Assembly: GCF_000474215.1 (NCBI RefSeq)
Contig: NZ_BAUC01000023.1
Location: 62,001-126,000, forward strand
Length of the DNA: 64,000 bases
Source of the DNA: Edwardsiella hoshinae NBRC 105699 = ATCC 33379
GTDB lineage: Bacteria > Pseudomonadota > Gammaproteobacteria > Enterobacterales > Enterobacteriaceae
Reading direction: 5' to 3'
Under the pieces are notes generated by a model. That model saw only the letters and a list, made by a program, of their open reading frames with translations. It did no database searches and was not told where the DNA came from. Position numbers and translations under genes: made by a program. This document shows, one piece after another, positions 11,419-23,715 of this stretch; the stretch's first letter is position 1, and every line of letters starts with the position of its first letter.

Positions 11419-13137
11419 TTAGCTCCTTTGGGTTTTGCTCAGCCACATTTCATTCATCGCCCCACCGCGGATCTGCATCGGGTATACATGCTCTGTCTCA
11501 TCCACCGTCACGTCGACAAAGACCAGACGATCGCGGATCGCCAATGCCTCACGCAGCTTCTCCTCCAACTCGTCCGGATGACGGATAGCAATGCCGACAT
11601 GGCCGTAGGCCTCAGCCAAGCGCACGAAGTCAGGCAAGGATTGCATATAGGATTGGGAATGGCGACCCGCATAAATGATATCCTGCCACTGCTTGACCAT
11701 CCCCAAGAAGCGATTATTCAGATTCACCACCACGATTGGCAGATCGTACTGTAACGCCGTCGATAATTCCTGAATATTCATCTGGATACTGCCATCACCG
11801 GTGATGCACAACACCGTCGCCTGCGGCAACGCCAGACGCACACCGAGTGCCGCGGGCAAACCAAATCCCATGGTGCCCAAGCCGCCCGAATTGATCCAGC
11901 GCCGAGGCTGATCGAAACCGTAATAGAGGGCGGCAAACATCTGATGCTGGCCGACGTCCGAGGCCACATAGGCTTCGCCGTTTGTCAGACGGTGCAGTGT
12001 CTCAATCACCTGTTGTGGCTTGATCCGTTGCCCATCACACTCATAACGCAAGCACTGACGCTCACGCCATTGGGCTATCTGCTGCCACCAATCGCGCACA
12101 CTGTCGAAATCCTGTTGATGCTCTCCCTGCGCCAACAATGTCAGCACCCCCGCCAACACATCGCCGGCATCACCGACGATCGGCACGTCCGCCATAACAT
12201 TTTTGGAGATCGAACTGGGATCGATATCGATATGCACCAACGTGGCATCGGGACAGTACTTGGCTAAATTATTGGTGGTACGATCGTCGAAACGCACTCC
12301 GACGGCGAAGATCACGTCGGCATGATGCATAGCCATATTGGCCTCATAAGTGCCGTGCATCCCCAGCATCCCCAGACTCTGCGGGTGCGAGGCAGGGAAA
12401 GCCCCTAACCCCATCAGTGAGGTAACAACCGGCAAGTTGAGCTGCTGAGCCAGCGAACGCAGCGCTGTATGGCACCCGGCGCTGATCACCCCACCACCGG
12501 CATAGATCACCGGACGGCGTGCCGCCAGCAATGTCTGTAATCCCCGCTTAATCTGACCGCGATGCCCCTGGCAAGTCGGGCTGTAAGAACGCATACTCAC
12601 CTGATCCGGATAGCTATAGGGGTATTTTTGCCCCGGATTGAGGATATCTTTGGGCAGGTCGACGACCACCGGTCCCGGTCGCCCGCTGCTGGCCAGATAG
12701 AAAGCTTTCTTCAGCACGCTGGGAATATCTTCACTGCGCTTTACCAAAAAACTGTGCTTCACTACTGGCCGGGAAATACCGACCATATCGCACTCTTGAA
12801 AGGCATCGTTACCGATTAGCGATGAGGCGACCTGCCCAGAGAGCACCACCAACGGCACCGAATCCATATAGGCGGTGGCGATACCCGTGATAGCATTGGT
12901 TGCCCCCGGCCCAGAGGTAACCAGTACCACGCCCACTTGCCCCGTTGCACGAGCATAGCCATCGGCCATATGCACCGCGCCCTGTTCATGCCGCACCAGG
13001 ATGTGCTCAATACCGCCGAGGGTGTGCAACGCATCATAAATATCCAATACGCTACCGCCCGGATAACCAAAAAGGTGTTTAACACCCTGATCGATCAGCG
13101 AGCGAACCACCATCTCGGCTCCCGATAATCTCTCCAT
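11419..13137 (-). CDS. ilvI: Acetolactate synthase III catalytic subunit IlvI
   Basis: IlvI is the thiamine diphosphate-dependent enzyme that condenses pyruvate into acetolactate, or acetohydroxybutyrate when the second substrate is 2-oxobutyrate, in branched-chain amino acid synthesis. The 572-residue protein has the N-terminal pyrimidine-binding domain with the catalytic Glu51 (in [12 protein letters not shown]), a central FAD-type domain and a C-terminal ThDP domain with GDGS and the [12 protein letters not shown] segment. It is closest in sequence to the valine-sensitive isozyme III. The upstream 294 bases presumably hold Lrp-responsive promoter sites, as in E. coli, but no individual Lrp site was assigned here. 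Confidence 0.96.
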   Translation of the reverse strand: MERLSGAEMVVRSLIDQGVKHLFGYPGGSVLDIYDALHTLGGIEHILVRHEQGAVHMADGYARATGQVGVVLVTSGPGATNAITGIATAYMDSVPLVVLSGQVASSLIGNDAFQECDMVGISRPVVKHSFLVKRSEDIPSVLKKAFYLASSGRPGPVVVDLPKDILNPGQKYPYSYPDQVSMRSYSPTCQGHRGQIKRGLQTLLAARRPVIYAGGGVISAGCHTALRSLAQQLNLPVVTSLMGLGAFPASHPQSLGMLGMHGTYEANMAMHHADVIFAVGVRFDDRTTNNLAKYCPDATLVHIDIDPSSISKNVMADVPIVGDAGDVLAGVLTLLAQGEHQQDFDSVRDWWQQIAQWRERQCLRYECDGQRIKPQQVIETLHRLTNGEAYVASDVGQHQMFAALYYGFDQPRRWINSGGLGTMGFGLPAALGVRLALPQATVLCITGDGSIQMNIQELSTALQYDLPIVVVNLNNRFLGMVKQWQDIIYAGRHSQSYMQSLPDFVRLAEAYGHVGIAIRHPDELEEKLREALAIRDRLVFVDVTVDETEHVYPMQIRGGAMNEMWLSKTQRS

Positions 13138-13393
13138 AGCCTGTGACTCCTGCCTGCGTGGCTGAACAAAGACGGCACTACCGCCGCGCGCTGCGGCACC
13201 CTGATCATGCCATGCCGCAATGTGGTTACATTAACGTCACTTTTCCGAGGGAGCAAACCGCTAAGTCGGGCGAAAAAGCCGCATAGTGCAGAGAACTCTG
13301 TGGTGTGGGATATCGGACAGATAAAACACTGAGAGTCGGCGCAAGCATTGTCTGCTTATGACTAAAAGGAGGAGAAATTCAGAGGTTAATCAT

Positions 13394-13426
13394 GAGGGCA
13401 TCGGCCGATATTTTGCCAATGCCCTC
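13394..13426 (-). other. Hairpin just downstream of the acyl-CoA synthetase gene
   Basis: Perfect 8-bp arms GAGGGCAT/ATGCCCTC enclose 17 bases that can extend the stem through GGC/GCC. It begins six bases after the acyl-CoA synthetase stop. No T tract follows, so it is either a Rho-dependent 3' end structure or an RNA-stabilising hairpin. Confidence 0.5.
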
Positions 13427-13431
13427 GGCGA

Positions 13432-15243
13432 TTAATGTTCCAAATACATAGATTCGATCTCCTGATGATAACGACTCAGGATGATCTTACGCCGCAGTTT
13501 TAGCGTCGGGGTTAGCTCGCCCAGCTCCATAGAGAAAGCCTGTGGCAACAGAGTGAAGCGCTTAACCTGTTCAAACTTGGCTAACTCTTTTTGCATCTCC
13601 GCCAGACGTAGCTCGAACATCTCCACGATATGGCTATGGCGCAACAGTTCGAGCCGATCGTGATACTTGAGGTTGATCGAGCGCGCATACTCTTCTAGCG
13701 CATCGAAACACGGCACGATCAACGCGGAGACAAATTTACGGGCATCAGCGATCACCGCCACCTGCTCGATGAAGCGATCGCGCGCCAGCGTTCCTTCGAC
13801 CAATTGCGGGGCGATGTACTTGCCATTAGAGGTCTTCATCAGATCCTTCAAGCGCTCGGTGATGAACAAATTGCCTTGTGCATCCAATGCCCCCGCATCA
13901 CCGGTCTTCAACCAGCCATCTGCGGTGAAGGTCTGCGCGGTCTCTTGCGGCTTATTGAAATAGCCACGCATCACGATCGGACCACGCACCTGGATCTCGT
14001 TCTCTTCACCGATACGCACCTCGACGCCAGGCAATGGACGGCCAATAGAGCCAAACCGGAAATCCTGCTCTTCCCAACAAGAAACGGTGGCACAGGTTTC
14101 GGTCATTCCGTAGCCATACTTGATGTTCAACCCCAGCGCCTGGAAGAACAAGATCACCTGATCGTCCAACTTAGCACCGGCTGCCGGCAAGAAGCGTACC
14201 CGCCCACCAAGGATGTCTCGCAGTTTGCTGAGCACCAGACGATCGGCGGCACGGTGCATCGCGGCCATGACGCCACTTAACGGACGCCCAGCGCGCTCAC
14301 GGAGAAAACGTTGCTCACCGCACCACACCGCCCAGCGGAACAGCTGACGGCGCAGCCAAGGCGCCTGGGCAACCTTGGCCTGCACCGCGCTAAAGATCTT
14401 TTCATAGAAGCGGGGGACCGCGCACATCATGGTCGGACGCACCGCCTGCATCGCCTCACGCACCAGATTGGTATCATGCAGATACACATTCTGTGCCCCG
14501 CTATGCATGACATAGAAACTCCAGGCTCGTTCGAAAACATGGGAGAGAGGTAGGAAGCAGAGTGAGACATCCTGAGCGCTGACGTTCAAGCGGGCATCGT
14601 GCAAGTAAAGCTGCGCCGCCAAGTTACGGTAATCCAGCATCACCCCCTTCGGCTCCCCCGTAGTGCCGGAGGTGTAGATCAAGGTAAACAGATCGTCGAG
14701 CGTCGCTCCGTTGATACGATGCGCCAATGGCTCGGCATAGCGCTCATGCTCCACGGACGTCAACTCAGCCAGATGGCAAGCTATCTCGCAACCACGGAGA
14801 TCGGTTGTGCGCGACAGCACGATAATATGGCGCAACTGTGGGCAGTTGCGACGCAATGCCAACGCCGCGTCATATTGCGTTTGGCCATCGACAAACAAGA
14901 TGCGCACACTGGCATCGTTAAGGATATAGGCCGCCTGAGCCGCCGTGTTGGTCGCATAGATCGGCACCGTCACCGCACGCAGATGGAGGATAGCCAGATC
15001 AGCCAGCGACCACGCCACCGAGTTATGGGCGAAGATAGCTACCCGTTCTTGTACCTCAACGCCCCATGCCAGCAGCGCGCGGGCCAGACGTGAAACCTGC
15101 GTCCCCACGTCACACCAACGATAGGCGATATCGGCCGTTGGCGACCAATCACGCAATGCGATGCGATCGGGTGAATTGCTAATCAATCCTTGAATACGTG
15201 CTACCAGGTGATAATTCTCTAACGCTTTGATCATTCGGTCCAT
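13432..15243 (-). CDS. AMP-forming long-chain acyl-CoA synthetase-like protein
   Basis: The protein belongs to the ANL superfamily and probably activates fatty acids as acyl-AMP and then acyl-CoA. Visible motifs are the ATP/AMP loop YTSGTTGEPKG (190-200), the adenylate motif YGYGMTETCA near 380, the WLKTGD hinge region and a C-terminal lysine-bearing segment. The 603-residue length and the RLKDLMKTSNGKYIAPQ segment are typical of the FAA1/FadD15-like branch rather than of E. coli FadD. Its ATG may be at 15243 or at the second Met (15234). E. coli lacks this gene between ilvI and leuO. The true substrate is unknown. Confidence 0.85.
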   Translation of the reverse strand: MDRMIKALENYHLVARIQGLISNSPDRIALRDWSPTADIAYRWCDVGTQVSRLARALLAWGVEVQERVAIFAHNSVAWSLADLAILHLRAVTVPIYATNTAAQAAYILNDASVRILFVDGQTQYDAALALRRNCPQLRHIIVLSRTTDLRGCEIACHLAELTSVEHERYAEPLAHRINGATLDDLFTLIYTSGTTGEPKGVMLDYRNLAAQLYLHDARLNVSAQDVSLCFLPLSHVFERAWSFYVMHSGAQNVYLHDTNLVREAMQAVRPTMMCAVPRFYEKIFSAVQAKVAQAPWLRRQLFRWAVWCGEQRFLRERAGRPLSGVMAAMHRAADRLVLSKLRDILGGRVRFLPAAGAKLDDQVILFFQALGLNIKYGYGMTETCATVSCWEEQDFRFGSIGRPLPGVEVRIGEENEIQVRGPIVMRGYFNKPQETAQTFTADGWLKTGDAGALDAQGNLFITERLKDLMKTSNGKYIAPQLVEGTLARDRFIEQVAVIADARKFVSALIVPCFDALEEYARSINLKYHDRLELLRHSHIVEMFELRLAEMQKELAKFEQVKRFTLLPQAFSMELGELTPTLKLRRKIILSRYHQEIESMYLEH

Positions 15244-15496
15244 TCATCGTAAGAACGCGGTTCTGCCGCGATATACGCCCACCTAATTAGGCCGATTTCA
15301 GCTTACAGGTGTGCACTAAATTCGCGCGCAGTCTACCGTTTCCTGTGCATGAATCAACCGTTATCGCCTGGAAACGTGTGCGCAGCCATAGATTTTCGCT
15401 CATCACCTGCGATGATTCTTCGATAAGGTCTTATGGATAATGACCGGAATAATCCTCTATATAATGCGCGTAGGGCAGCGATTGCTGCCCATGTGC

Positions 15497-16462
15497 TTAC
15501 CCGCGATAGCGTTGCCCGAATTCACTCATCAACTGGTGCAGCCAAACGTGGGCGCTATCGCGCTCGGAAGCCCGATGCCAATTGAAGAAACAGGTGCGCC
15601 GCGTCTCGATATCCACCAGCGTAACCGCTCGGATCTTGAGATAATCGGCATATTGCTCCACCATCCAACTTGGGGCGATCGCCACCATCTCCGTCTTCGA
15701 CACCATGCTTAATACGCTGCTTAAGTCTGTCCCCTGGTAGGCCATCTGGCGAAATAGATCGGTATGCGCATAAAAAAAGCGACTGACGCTGGAGAACTGA
15801 TTAATGCTGACCACGGCATGTGACTCCAGCAATAAGTTGCGTAGCGTACATTCCGCACCGATGCGGGGATGCGCTTGGGCGACCGCCAATACAAACTTAT
15901 CCTCAAACAGCGCCTCACAGCAAAATTCATCACCCGGCAGATCCTGATAATCGATCAGAAAATCACTCTCCTGATAGCGTAATTTACGCTCGATCTGCTC
16001 ATTCACTAACGAATCAAAGTTGACTTGCACCCGCGGCGCATACTGTTTTATCTGTTTAAACAGCTTGGCCGTTAGTAATATATCCACGGGACTGGTAATG
16101 GAAATATGAAACAGGCGTTCACTGCTCTCCGGTTTAAAGCGGGCTCCCGGCAACTCATTACGCACGATCTGTAACGCTTGACGAACCGGCCCAAACAGTT
16201 GATAAGCCCGATTCGTCGGGCGGATACCACGCCCATAGCGCATAAACAGCTCATCATTAAACATCAGTTTCAGGCGAGCTACCGCATTGCTTACGGCGGG
16301 TTGGGTCATATTTAGCGACCGTGCCGCGCGGGTAATACTCTGTACCTGCATCACTGCGTCGAACACGGTCAATAGATTGAGATCGACATTACGCAGACTA
16401 TTCTCCGCGCTAGGATGTCCCTCTGCCGAGGGCATCTGATTCTCATGTTCCGTCTCTGTCAT
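15497..16462 (-). CDS. leuO: LysR-type global regulator LeuO
   Basis: LeuO is a LysR-family activator and H-NS antagonist that controls many silenced loci in enterobacteria. The 321-residue product has an N-terminal tail, a winged helix-turn-helix (about 26-83: DLNLLTVFDAVMQVQSITRA, then AARSLNMTQPAVSNAVARLK) and a LysR effector domain. The position next to and divergent from leuLABCD is diagnostic. The shared AT-rich upstream region resembles the H-NS and LeuO relay region described for E. coli and Salmonella. Confidence 0.93.
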   Translation of the reverse strand: MTETEHENQMPSAEGHPSAENSLRNVDLNLLTVFDAVMQVQSITRAARSLNMTQPAVSNAVARLKLMFNDELFMRYGRGIRPTNRAYQLFGPVRQALQIVRNELPGARFKPESSERLFHISITSPVDILLTAKLFKQIKQYAPRVQVNFDSLVNEQIERKLRYQESDFLIDYQDLPGDEFCCEALFEDKFVLAVAQAHPRIGAECTLRNLLLESHAVVSINQFSSVSRFFYAHTDLFRQMAYQGTDLSSVLSMVSKTEMVAIAPSWMVEQYADYLKIRAVTLVDIETRRTCFFNWHRASERDSAHVWLHQLMSEFGQRYRG

Positions 16463-16864
16463 TGCAACCTCCCTGCGCGTTTACCCTGGTTCTACCGGCG
16501 CAGGCGCCGGATATAAACTTATTTTGTCTAATTATTCTAAAAAATAAGTCATTAGATATGATTATGACTGTCAGTCTATAATATAAGAAAAATATCTACA
16601 ATAACTTATCCAACAAATATTCTATAGATTAATAGTGTAGCTGTACTTAATTATTAAGAAAGTACCGTTAAATTATTTCGGATTATTTATTCAGAATTTT
16701 TCTATTATTTACTAAACACATTTACAAATTATTTATATTCTTTACCGTCCTCGATTAAAAAAACGAGTCAGAGCACAATGTATCATCCTGGTTTTATCCA
16801 ATTAGGCAAAATAACCTCTTGTCGACGCCGCGCTGGCCCACACCGCCACGCGGCAGCGATGTGT
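16463..16864. promoter_or_regulatory. AT-rich leuO-leuLABCD divergent control region
   Basis: About 400 bases without a gene separate the leuO start from the leu promoter. Positions 16520-16760 are very AT-rich, with many TAATAT and TTATTT runs, in contrast to the GC-rich genes on both sides. In E. coli and Salmonella this interval carries H-NS nucleation and LeuO sites. Here the composition and position agree, but no exact sites were assigned. Confidence 0.6.
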
Positions 16865-16893
16865 TGACAAGGCAAAAACTATCCAGTATCACT
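16865..16893 (+). promoter_or_regulatory. leuLABCD promoter
   Basis: A perfect TTGACA (16865-16870) is followed after 17 bases by TATCAC (16888-16893). The spacer ends in TATCCAG, the same words as in the E. coli leu promoter at the same place, which supports the assignment. Transcription should start near 16900. Confidence 0.75.
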
Positions 16894-16928
16894 TTATATC
16901 AATCGATGATTCACAATGAATGGGTAAC

Positions 16929-17015
16929 ATGATGATGTTCATACGCCAGAACCTACTACTACTTATTCTCGCAGCGGCATTGCGCGGATGGCGTATGGGC
17001 GGAGGTTACCACTAA
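16929..17015 (+). CDS. leuL: leu operon leader peptide LeuL
   Basis: This is a 28-codon leader peptide that begins with three Met codons and contains four consecutive leucine codons (CTA CTA CTA CTT), then ends in RGWRMGGGYH. In the leu operon ribosome stalling at these codons senses charged tRNA-Leu and prevents the downstream terminator from forming. Three of the four are the rare CTA codon, as in E. coli. An in-frame ATG at 16920 would add three residues, but neither start has a strong ribosome-binding site. It is followed by an attenuator and leuA. Confidence 0.85.
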   Translation: MMMFIRQNLLLLILAAALRGWRMGGGYH

Positions 17016-17038
17016 GTTTCTCACCCCCGATCCACCAG

Positions 17039-17065
17039 CCCGCGCAACAGCGCGGGTTTTTTTTT
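17039..17065 (+). terminator. leu operon attenuator
   Basis: The stem CCCGCGC/GCGCGGG with an AACA loop is followed by nine T residues. It lies 24 bases after the leuL stop and 55 bases before leuA, the expected position of the leucine attenuation terminator. Confidence 0.9.
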
Positions 17066-17120
17066 AGTAAAAACACTGCGCGGCGCTTTACCACAGGGAA
17101 CTCTCACGAGGAATGGAACG

Positions 17121-19801
<2,681 letters not shown>

Positions 19802-19803
19802 TC

Positions 19804-21219
19804 ATGGGTCAGACGCTGTACCAAAAACTGTATGACGCTCACCTGGTTCGCCAGGGCGAAGGAGAGACCCCGTTACTGTATATCGATCGCCATCTGATCC
19901 ATGAAGTCACCTCACCGCAGGCCTTCGACGGCCTGCGCGCCAAGGGACGTCGGGTACGGTGCCCAGAACAGACTTTCGCTACCATGGATCATAACGTCTC
20001 TACCCAGAGCCGAGATATTCATGCCTGCGGCGAGATGGCGCGCATCCAAATGGAGACCTTGATCGCCAACTGTCGCGAGTTCGGCGTTCAACTGTACGAT
20101 CTGCACCATCCCTACCAAGGGATCGTCCATGTGATTGGGCCAGAACAAGGGATGACGCTACCGGGCAGCACCATCGTCTGCGGCGACTCCCATACCGCGA
20201 CTCACGGTGCCTTTGGCGCGCTGGCGTTTGGCATCGGCACCTCCGAGGTAGAGCATGTCTTAGCCACCCAGACCCTGAAGCAGGGACGGGCACGTACCAT
20301 GAAGATCGCCATCGAGGGCCACAGCGCCGTCGGGATCAGTGCCAAAGATCTGGTGCTGGCGGTGATCGGCCACCTCGGTCACGCGGGCGGCACCGGCTAT
20401 GTCGTGGAATTCTGTGGCCCGGCGGTGGAGGCACTGTCGATGGAGGGGCGCATGACCCTGTGCAACATGGCCATCGAGCTGGGCGCCAAGGCAGGTCTGG
20501 TCGCTCCAGACGACACCACCTTCGCTTATCTGCACGGTAAACCGTTCGCCCCGCGCGGCGAGCAGTGGCGACAGGCGGTCGAGTATTGGCGCACGCTGCG
20601 ATCGGATGCGGATGCGCATTATGATCGTGTCGTCACCCTACAAGCCCGCGATATCGCCCCGCAGGTAACCTGGGGCACCAACCCCGGTCAGGTAATCGCC
20701 ATCGATACGCCAATCCCCCACCCCGACACGCTGGCCGATCCGGTCGCCCGCGCCTCGGCTCGTAAGGCGTTAGCATATATGGATCTGCAACCCGGCGTAC
20801 GCATGAGTGAGGTCGCCGTCGATCGCGTGTTCATCGGTTCTTGTACCAACTCACGCATCGAAGATCTGCGCGCCGCCGCCGCTATTGCCCGCGGGCGCCG
20901 AGTCGCACCGGGGGTACAAGCCATGGTGGTACCTGGCTCCGGACCAGTCAAAGCCCAAGCCGAGGCCGAAGGGTTAGACGTGATTTTCACCTCGGCGGGT
21001 TTCGAATGGCGCCTGCCGGGCTGCTCCATGTGCCTGGCAATGAACAATGACCGTTTGGCCGCGGGCGAACGCTGTGCCTCGACCAGCAACCGGAACTTCG
21101 AGGGACGCCAAGGGCGTGGCGGACGCACGCATCTGGTCAGCCCGGCCATGGCCGCCGCTGCCGCCATCTGCGGCCACTTCGCTGACATCCGCCAGTTCCA
21201 GGAGGGGAACCATGACTGA
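19804..21219 (+). CDS. leuC: 3-isopropylmalate dehydratase large subunit LeuC
   Basis: LeuC is the iron-sulfur subunit of isopropylmalate isomerase, which converts 2- to 3-isopropylmalate together with LeuD. The three cluster-ligand cysteines are visible in GSCTNSR near residue 345 and in PGCSMC near 408-411, within an aconitase-type fold with the [13 protein letters not shown] motif. The product has 471 residues against 466 in E. coli. Its last eight bases overlap the start of leuD. Confidence 0.97.
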   Translation: MGQTLYQKLYDAHLVRQGEGETPLLYIDRHLIHEVTSPQAFDGLRAKGRRVRCPEQTFATMDHNVSTQSRDIHACGEMARIQMETLIANCREFGVQLYDLHHPYQGIVHVIGPEQGMTLPGSTIVCGDSHTATHGAFGALAFGIGTSEVEHVLATQTLKQGRARTMKIAIEGHSAVGISAKDLVLAVIGHLGHAGGTGYVVEFCGPAVEALSMEGRMTLCNMAIELGAKAGLVAPDDTTFAYLHGKPFAPRGEQWRQAVEYWRTLRSDADAHYDRVVTLQARDIAPQVTWGTNPGQVIAIDTPIPHPDTLADPVARASARKALAYMDLQPGVRMSEVAVDRVFIGSCTNSRIEDLRAAAAIARGRRVAPGVQAMVVPGSGPVKAQAEAEGLDVIFTSAGFEWRLPGCSMCLAMNNDRLAAGERCASTSNRNFEGRQGRGGRTHLVSPAMAAAAAICGHFADIRQFQEGNHD

Positions 21220-21814
21220 ATTCATTCTTCACACCGGCATCGTGGTGCCGCTGGACGCCGCCAATGTGGATACCGACGCCATCATTCCCAAGCAGTTCCT
21301 GCAAAAGGTGACGCGCAGCGGATTCGGCCGCCATCTGTTCCATGACTGGCGTTTTCTCGACGCCGCTGGCGAACGTCCGAATCCCGACTTCATCCTCAAT
21401 CAGGCACCTTACCGCCAGGGCAGCATCCTGTTAACGCGGGAAAACTTTGGTTGTGGCTCCTCGCGCGAGCACGCTCCTTGGGCGCTGAGTGACTACGGCT
21501 TTCGGGTGATCATCGCCCCCAGCTTCGCTGACATTTTCTACGGTAACGCCTTTAACAGCCAGCTGCTGCCCATCACGCTTAACCAAACGCAAATCGACAC
21601 GCTGTTCGCCCTGGTCCACGCGGCACCGGGTATCGCCTTCAGCGTTGATTTGGCACGGCAGACGTTACAGGCAGGGGGACAGCATTACCCCTTCAGTCTG
21701 GATCCGTTCCAGCGCCACTGCCTGACCCATGGTCTGGATAGCATCGGCCTAACGTTACAACATGAGGCGGACATCGCCGCCTATGAGGCGCGCCGTCCCA
21801 CCTTCTTGCGTTAA
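21212..21814 (+). CDS. leuD: 3-isopropylmalate dehydratase small subunit LeuD
   Basis: LeuD supplies the swivelling domain of isopropylmalate isomerase. The ATG at 21212 follows a strong GGAGGGG site and overlaps the leuC stop by eight bases. It gives 200 residues, one less than E. coli. The frame is open further upstream inside leuC, but that part is not LeuD sequence. Family motifs are [13 protein letters not shown] and [14 protein letters not shown]. This is the last gene of the leu operon. Confidence 0.97.
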   Translation: MTEFILHTGIVVPLDAANVDTDAIIPKQFLQKVTRSGFGRHLFHDWRFLDAAGERPNPDFILNQAPYRQGSILLTRENFGCGSSREHAPWALSDYGFRVIIAPSFADIFYGNAFNSQLLPITLNQTQIDTLFALVHAAPGIAFSVDLARQTLQAGGQHYPFSLDPFQRHCLTHGLDSIGLTLQHEADIAAYEARRPTFLR

Positions 21815-21819
21815 GCGCA

Positions 21820-21847
21820 CGGCGGGCCGGAAACCCGACCCGCCGGC
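21820..21847. other. Hairpin between convergent leuD and the DASS transporter
   Basis: A GC-rich inverted repeat (GGCGGG ... CCCGCC) lies in the 73-base convergent gap. Neither strand has a T tract after it, so it is at best a weak or Rho-assisted end for both transcripts. Confidence 0.4.
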
Positions 21848-21887
21848 CTCATACCGCGTCCAGCGTTCCCCTCGATAGCCAGCTCGA

Positions 21888-23369
21888 TTACCAGTAGCCC
21901 AGCCAATGCCACCATAGGCTACCGACGCTCAGCCACAGCGTCAGGTTCACCACGCTGAGAATGAAACCGGTCTTCCACCATTCGCCTAGCGTGACATAGC
22001 CAGATCCAAAGATGATCGGTGCGGTACCGGTACCGTAATGCGTCAGCGACATCATCAACGATGAAGAGAACGCCAGGATCAAGGCGAACAGTGCCGGCGG
22101 TACCCCCAACGCCAAACCGGCGGCGAAGAAGGCGGCAAACATGGCGGTAATATGCGCCGTGGTACTCGCAAAAAAGTAGTGCGCGTACACATAGACCAAG
22201 GTCAACAATACCATCGCACCGACCCAATGCATCCCCAGACCATCGATCAACAGGCCGACACTCTGCGAAAGCCAGGCTATCAAGCCGAGTTTGCCAAGGA
22301 ACATCGCCATCATCACCAACGCGGCAAACCACACCACCGTGTCCCAGGCACCTTTACACTTCAGCAAGTCATCCCAGCTGAGCACCCCGCTACACAGCAG
22401 AATAGCCAGGCCAATGAAAGCGGCGGTGGTAGCGTTGACCGACCAGCCTGCGCCTAACAGCCAAGCGGGAATATCGGCCCAGAGCACCAACAACAGGATA
22501 AATACCGCCAGGGTGATCTTCTCCGCCAAGGAAATCGGCCCCAACGCCCGGAGACGTTCTCGTGCGAAGCCCGGCGCATCGGGGGTATGACGGATCTGTG
22601 GTGGATAGAGCCAGTAGACCACCAGCGGCATCAGCAGCAGTGACAGCAGCGCAGGCAGTAATGCCGCCAATGCCCAGGCGCCCCACGATAACTCAAACTC
22701 ATGGCCCGTTCCTTTAGCGATGAGATTGACAATCAATGGATTGGGTGCCGTAGCGGTGATAAACATCGCCGAGGTGATCGGGTTAATGTTGTAGTTAACC
22801 AAAGAGAGATAACGGCCGATCTTCTCTGTCGATCCAGGGCGTGGATGCGAGGCAAAGTTGTCGGCGATGGAGCGCATGATAGGATGAATAATGCCGCCGC
22901 CACGAGCGGTATTACTCGGGGTCACCGGCGCTAACGACGTCTCCGCCAATGCCAGACCATAGGCGATGCCGAGTGTCCGCTTGCCGCACAGCGCGATGAA
23001 CCAATAACCGATGCGCTCGCCCAACCCGGTCTTGTTCAGGCTCTGTGACACCATGATCGAAATACCGATAAGCCAGATCAACGAATTGGAAAAACCGCTC
23101 AGCGCATCATTCAACGCCGCCGCAGGCTTGCCGGGATTAGTGACTCCGGTCAGCGCCACTAAGGCGATGGCCACTACCGAAACGGCGCCGATGGGTAACG
23201 CCTTACCGATAATGGCGGCGATGGTGCCGACGAAGAGGGCCAACAGCTGCCAGGCGTTTGGGCTCACCCCTGCGGGGACGGGAATAATAAACCAGATCGT
23301 CAAGCCGATAACTAACGCGATCAATGCAGGTAACGGTTTTAACGGCGTGAGTCGCTCCATTTTTTCCAT
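21888..23369 (-). CDS. DASS-family (SLC13) di/tricarboxylate transporter
   Basis: This 493-residue, highly hydrophobic protein with about 12 predicted spans belongs to the divalent anion:sodium symporter family. Members move C4-dicarboxylates, citrate, tartrate or 2-oxoglutarate by sodium symport or antiport. The family motif is clear in LAPVTPSNTARGGGIIHP near residue 150 and, in the repeated half, in the ASTTAHITAMFAAF and LTHYGTGTAPIIFGSGY segments. It resembles the CitT/TtdT/YbhI group, but the substrate cannot be read from sequence. It stands where E. coli has the sugar efflux gene setA, downstream of SgrS. Confidence 0.85.
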   Translation of the reverse strand: MEKMERLTPLKPLPALIALVIGLTIWFIIPVPAGVSPNAWQLLALFVGTIAAIIGKALPIGAVSVVAIALVALTGVTNPGKPAAALNDALSGFSNSLIWLIGISIMVSQSLNKTGLGERIGYWFIALCGKRTLGIAYGLALAETSLAPVTPSNTARGGGIIHPIMRSIADNFASHPRPGSTEKIGRYLSLVNYNINPITSAMFITATAPNPLIVNLIAKGTGHEFELSWGAWALAALLPALLSLLLMPLVVYWLYPPQIRHTPDAPGFARERLRALGPISLAEKITLAVFILLLVLWADIPAWLLGAGWSVNATTAAFIGLAILLCSGVLSWDDLLKCKGAWDTVVWFAALVMMAMFLGKLGLIAWLSQSVGLLIDGLGMHWVGAMVLLTLVYVYAHYFFASTTAHITAMFAAFFAAGLALGVPPALFALILAFSSSLMMSLTHYGTGTAPIIFGSGYVTLGEWWKTGFILSVVNLTLWLSVGSLWWHWLGYW

Positions 23370-23557
23370 GCGAGGCCATCCTTATACTTTTTTATTGTCG
23401 ATTCGATGGACACGCCCGGCCGCAACCTATCCAGCCATCGGGCGAGTGTCGCGTTAGCATAGCCGCGTTCACGATAGCGACGATGAAAAAAGCGCAGGTA
23501 GGAGAAGGGCATATGAAGTACGGCACATTTTTATCTGCCAACTGCTCGCCCCGAACA

Positions 23558-23648
23558 GAAAAATGCCGACGATCCACGATCGTCGGCCGGTGAAAAGCAC
23601 CTTTACTCAGAAACACTCTTCGATGTCGGAGAGATAGCCTCTTTCATC
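23558..23648 (-). ncRNA. sgrS: SgrS-like small RNA (short form)
   Basis: Divergent from sgrR, the minus strand contains GTGTTTCTGAGTAAAGGTG, which lines up with the ptsG-pairing region of E. coli SgrS (CTGAGTA then GGTG, with a small GGTG/CACC hairpin next). A perfect 10-bp terminator stem (23565-23587) and ATTTTTC follow. The proposed 5' end GATGAA also matches E. coli SgrS and lies eight bases after a GATAAT -10 element (23661-23656). The RNA would be about 91 nt against 227 nt in E. coli, with no SgrT gene. The role, glucose-phosphate stress control of ptsG through Hfq, is inferred from the family. Confidence 0.8.
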
Positions 23649-23715
23649 TGTGGTCATTATCTGCCTAATATGAGGAAAGAAAAATGGATGACTTTTAACT
23701 AAGAGATCCTCATTT

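Noticed and set aside
23605-23657. 16-codon minus-strand frame (MTTDERGYLSDIEECF) as a possible SgrT
   Set aside because: Its ATG overlaps the predicted -10 element of sgrS, and the sequence does not resemble SgrT.
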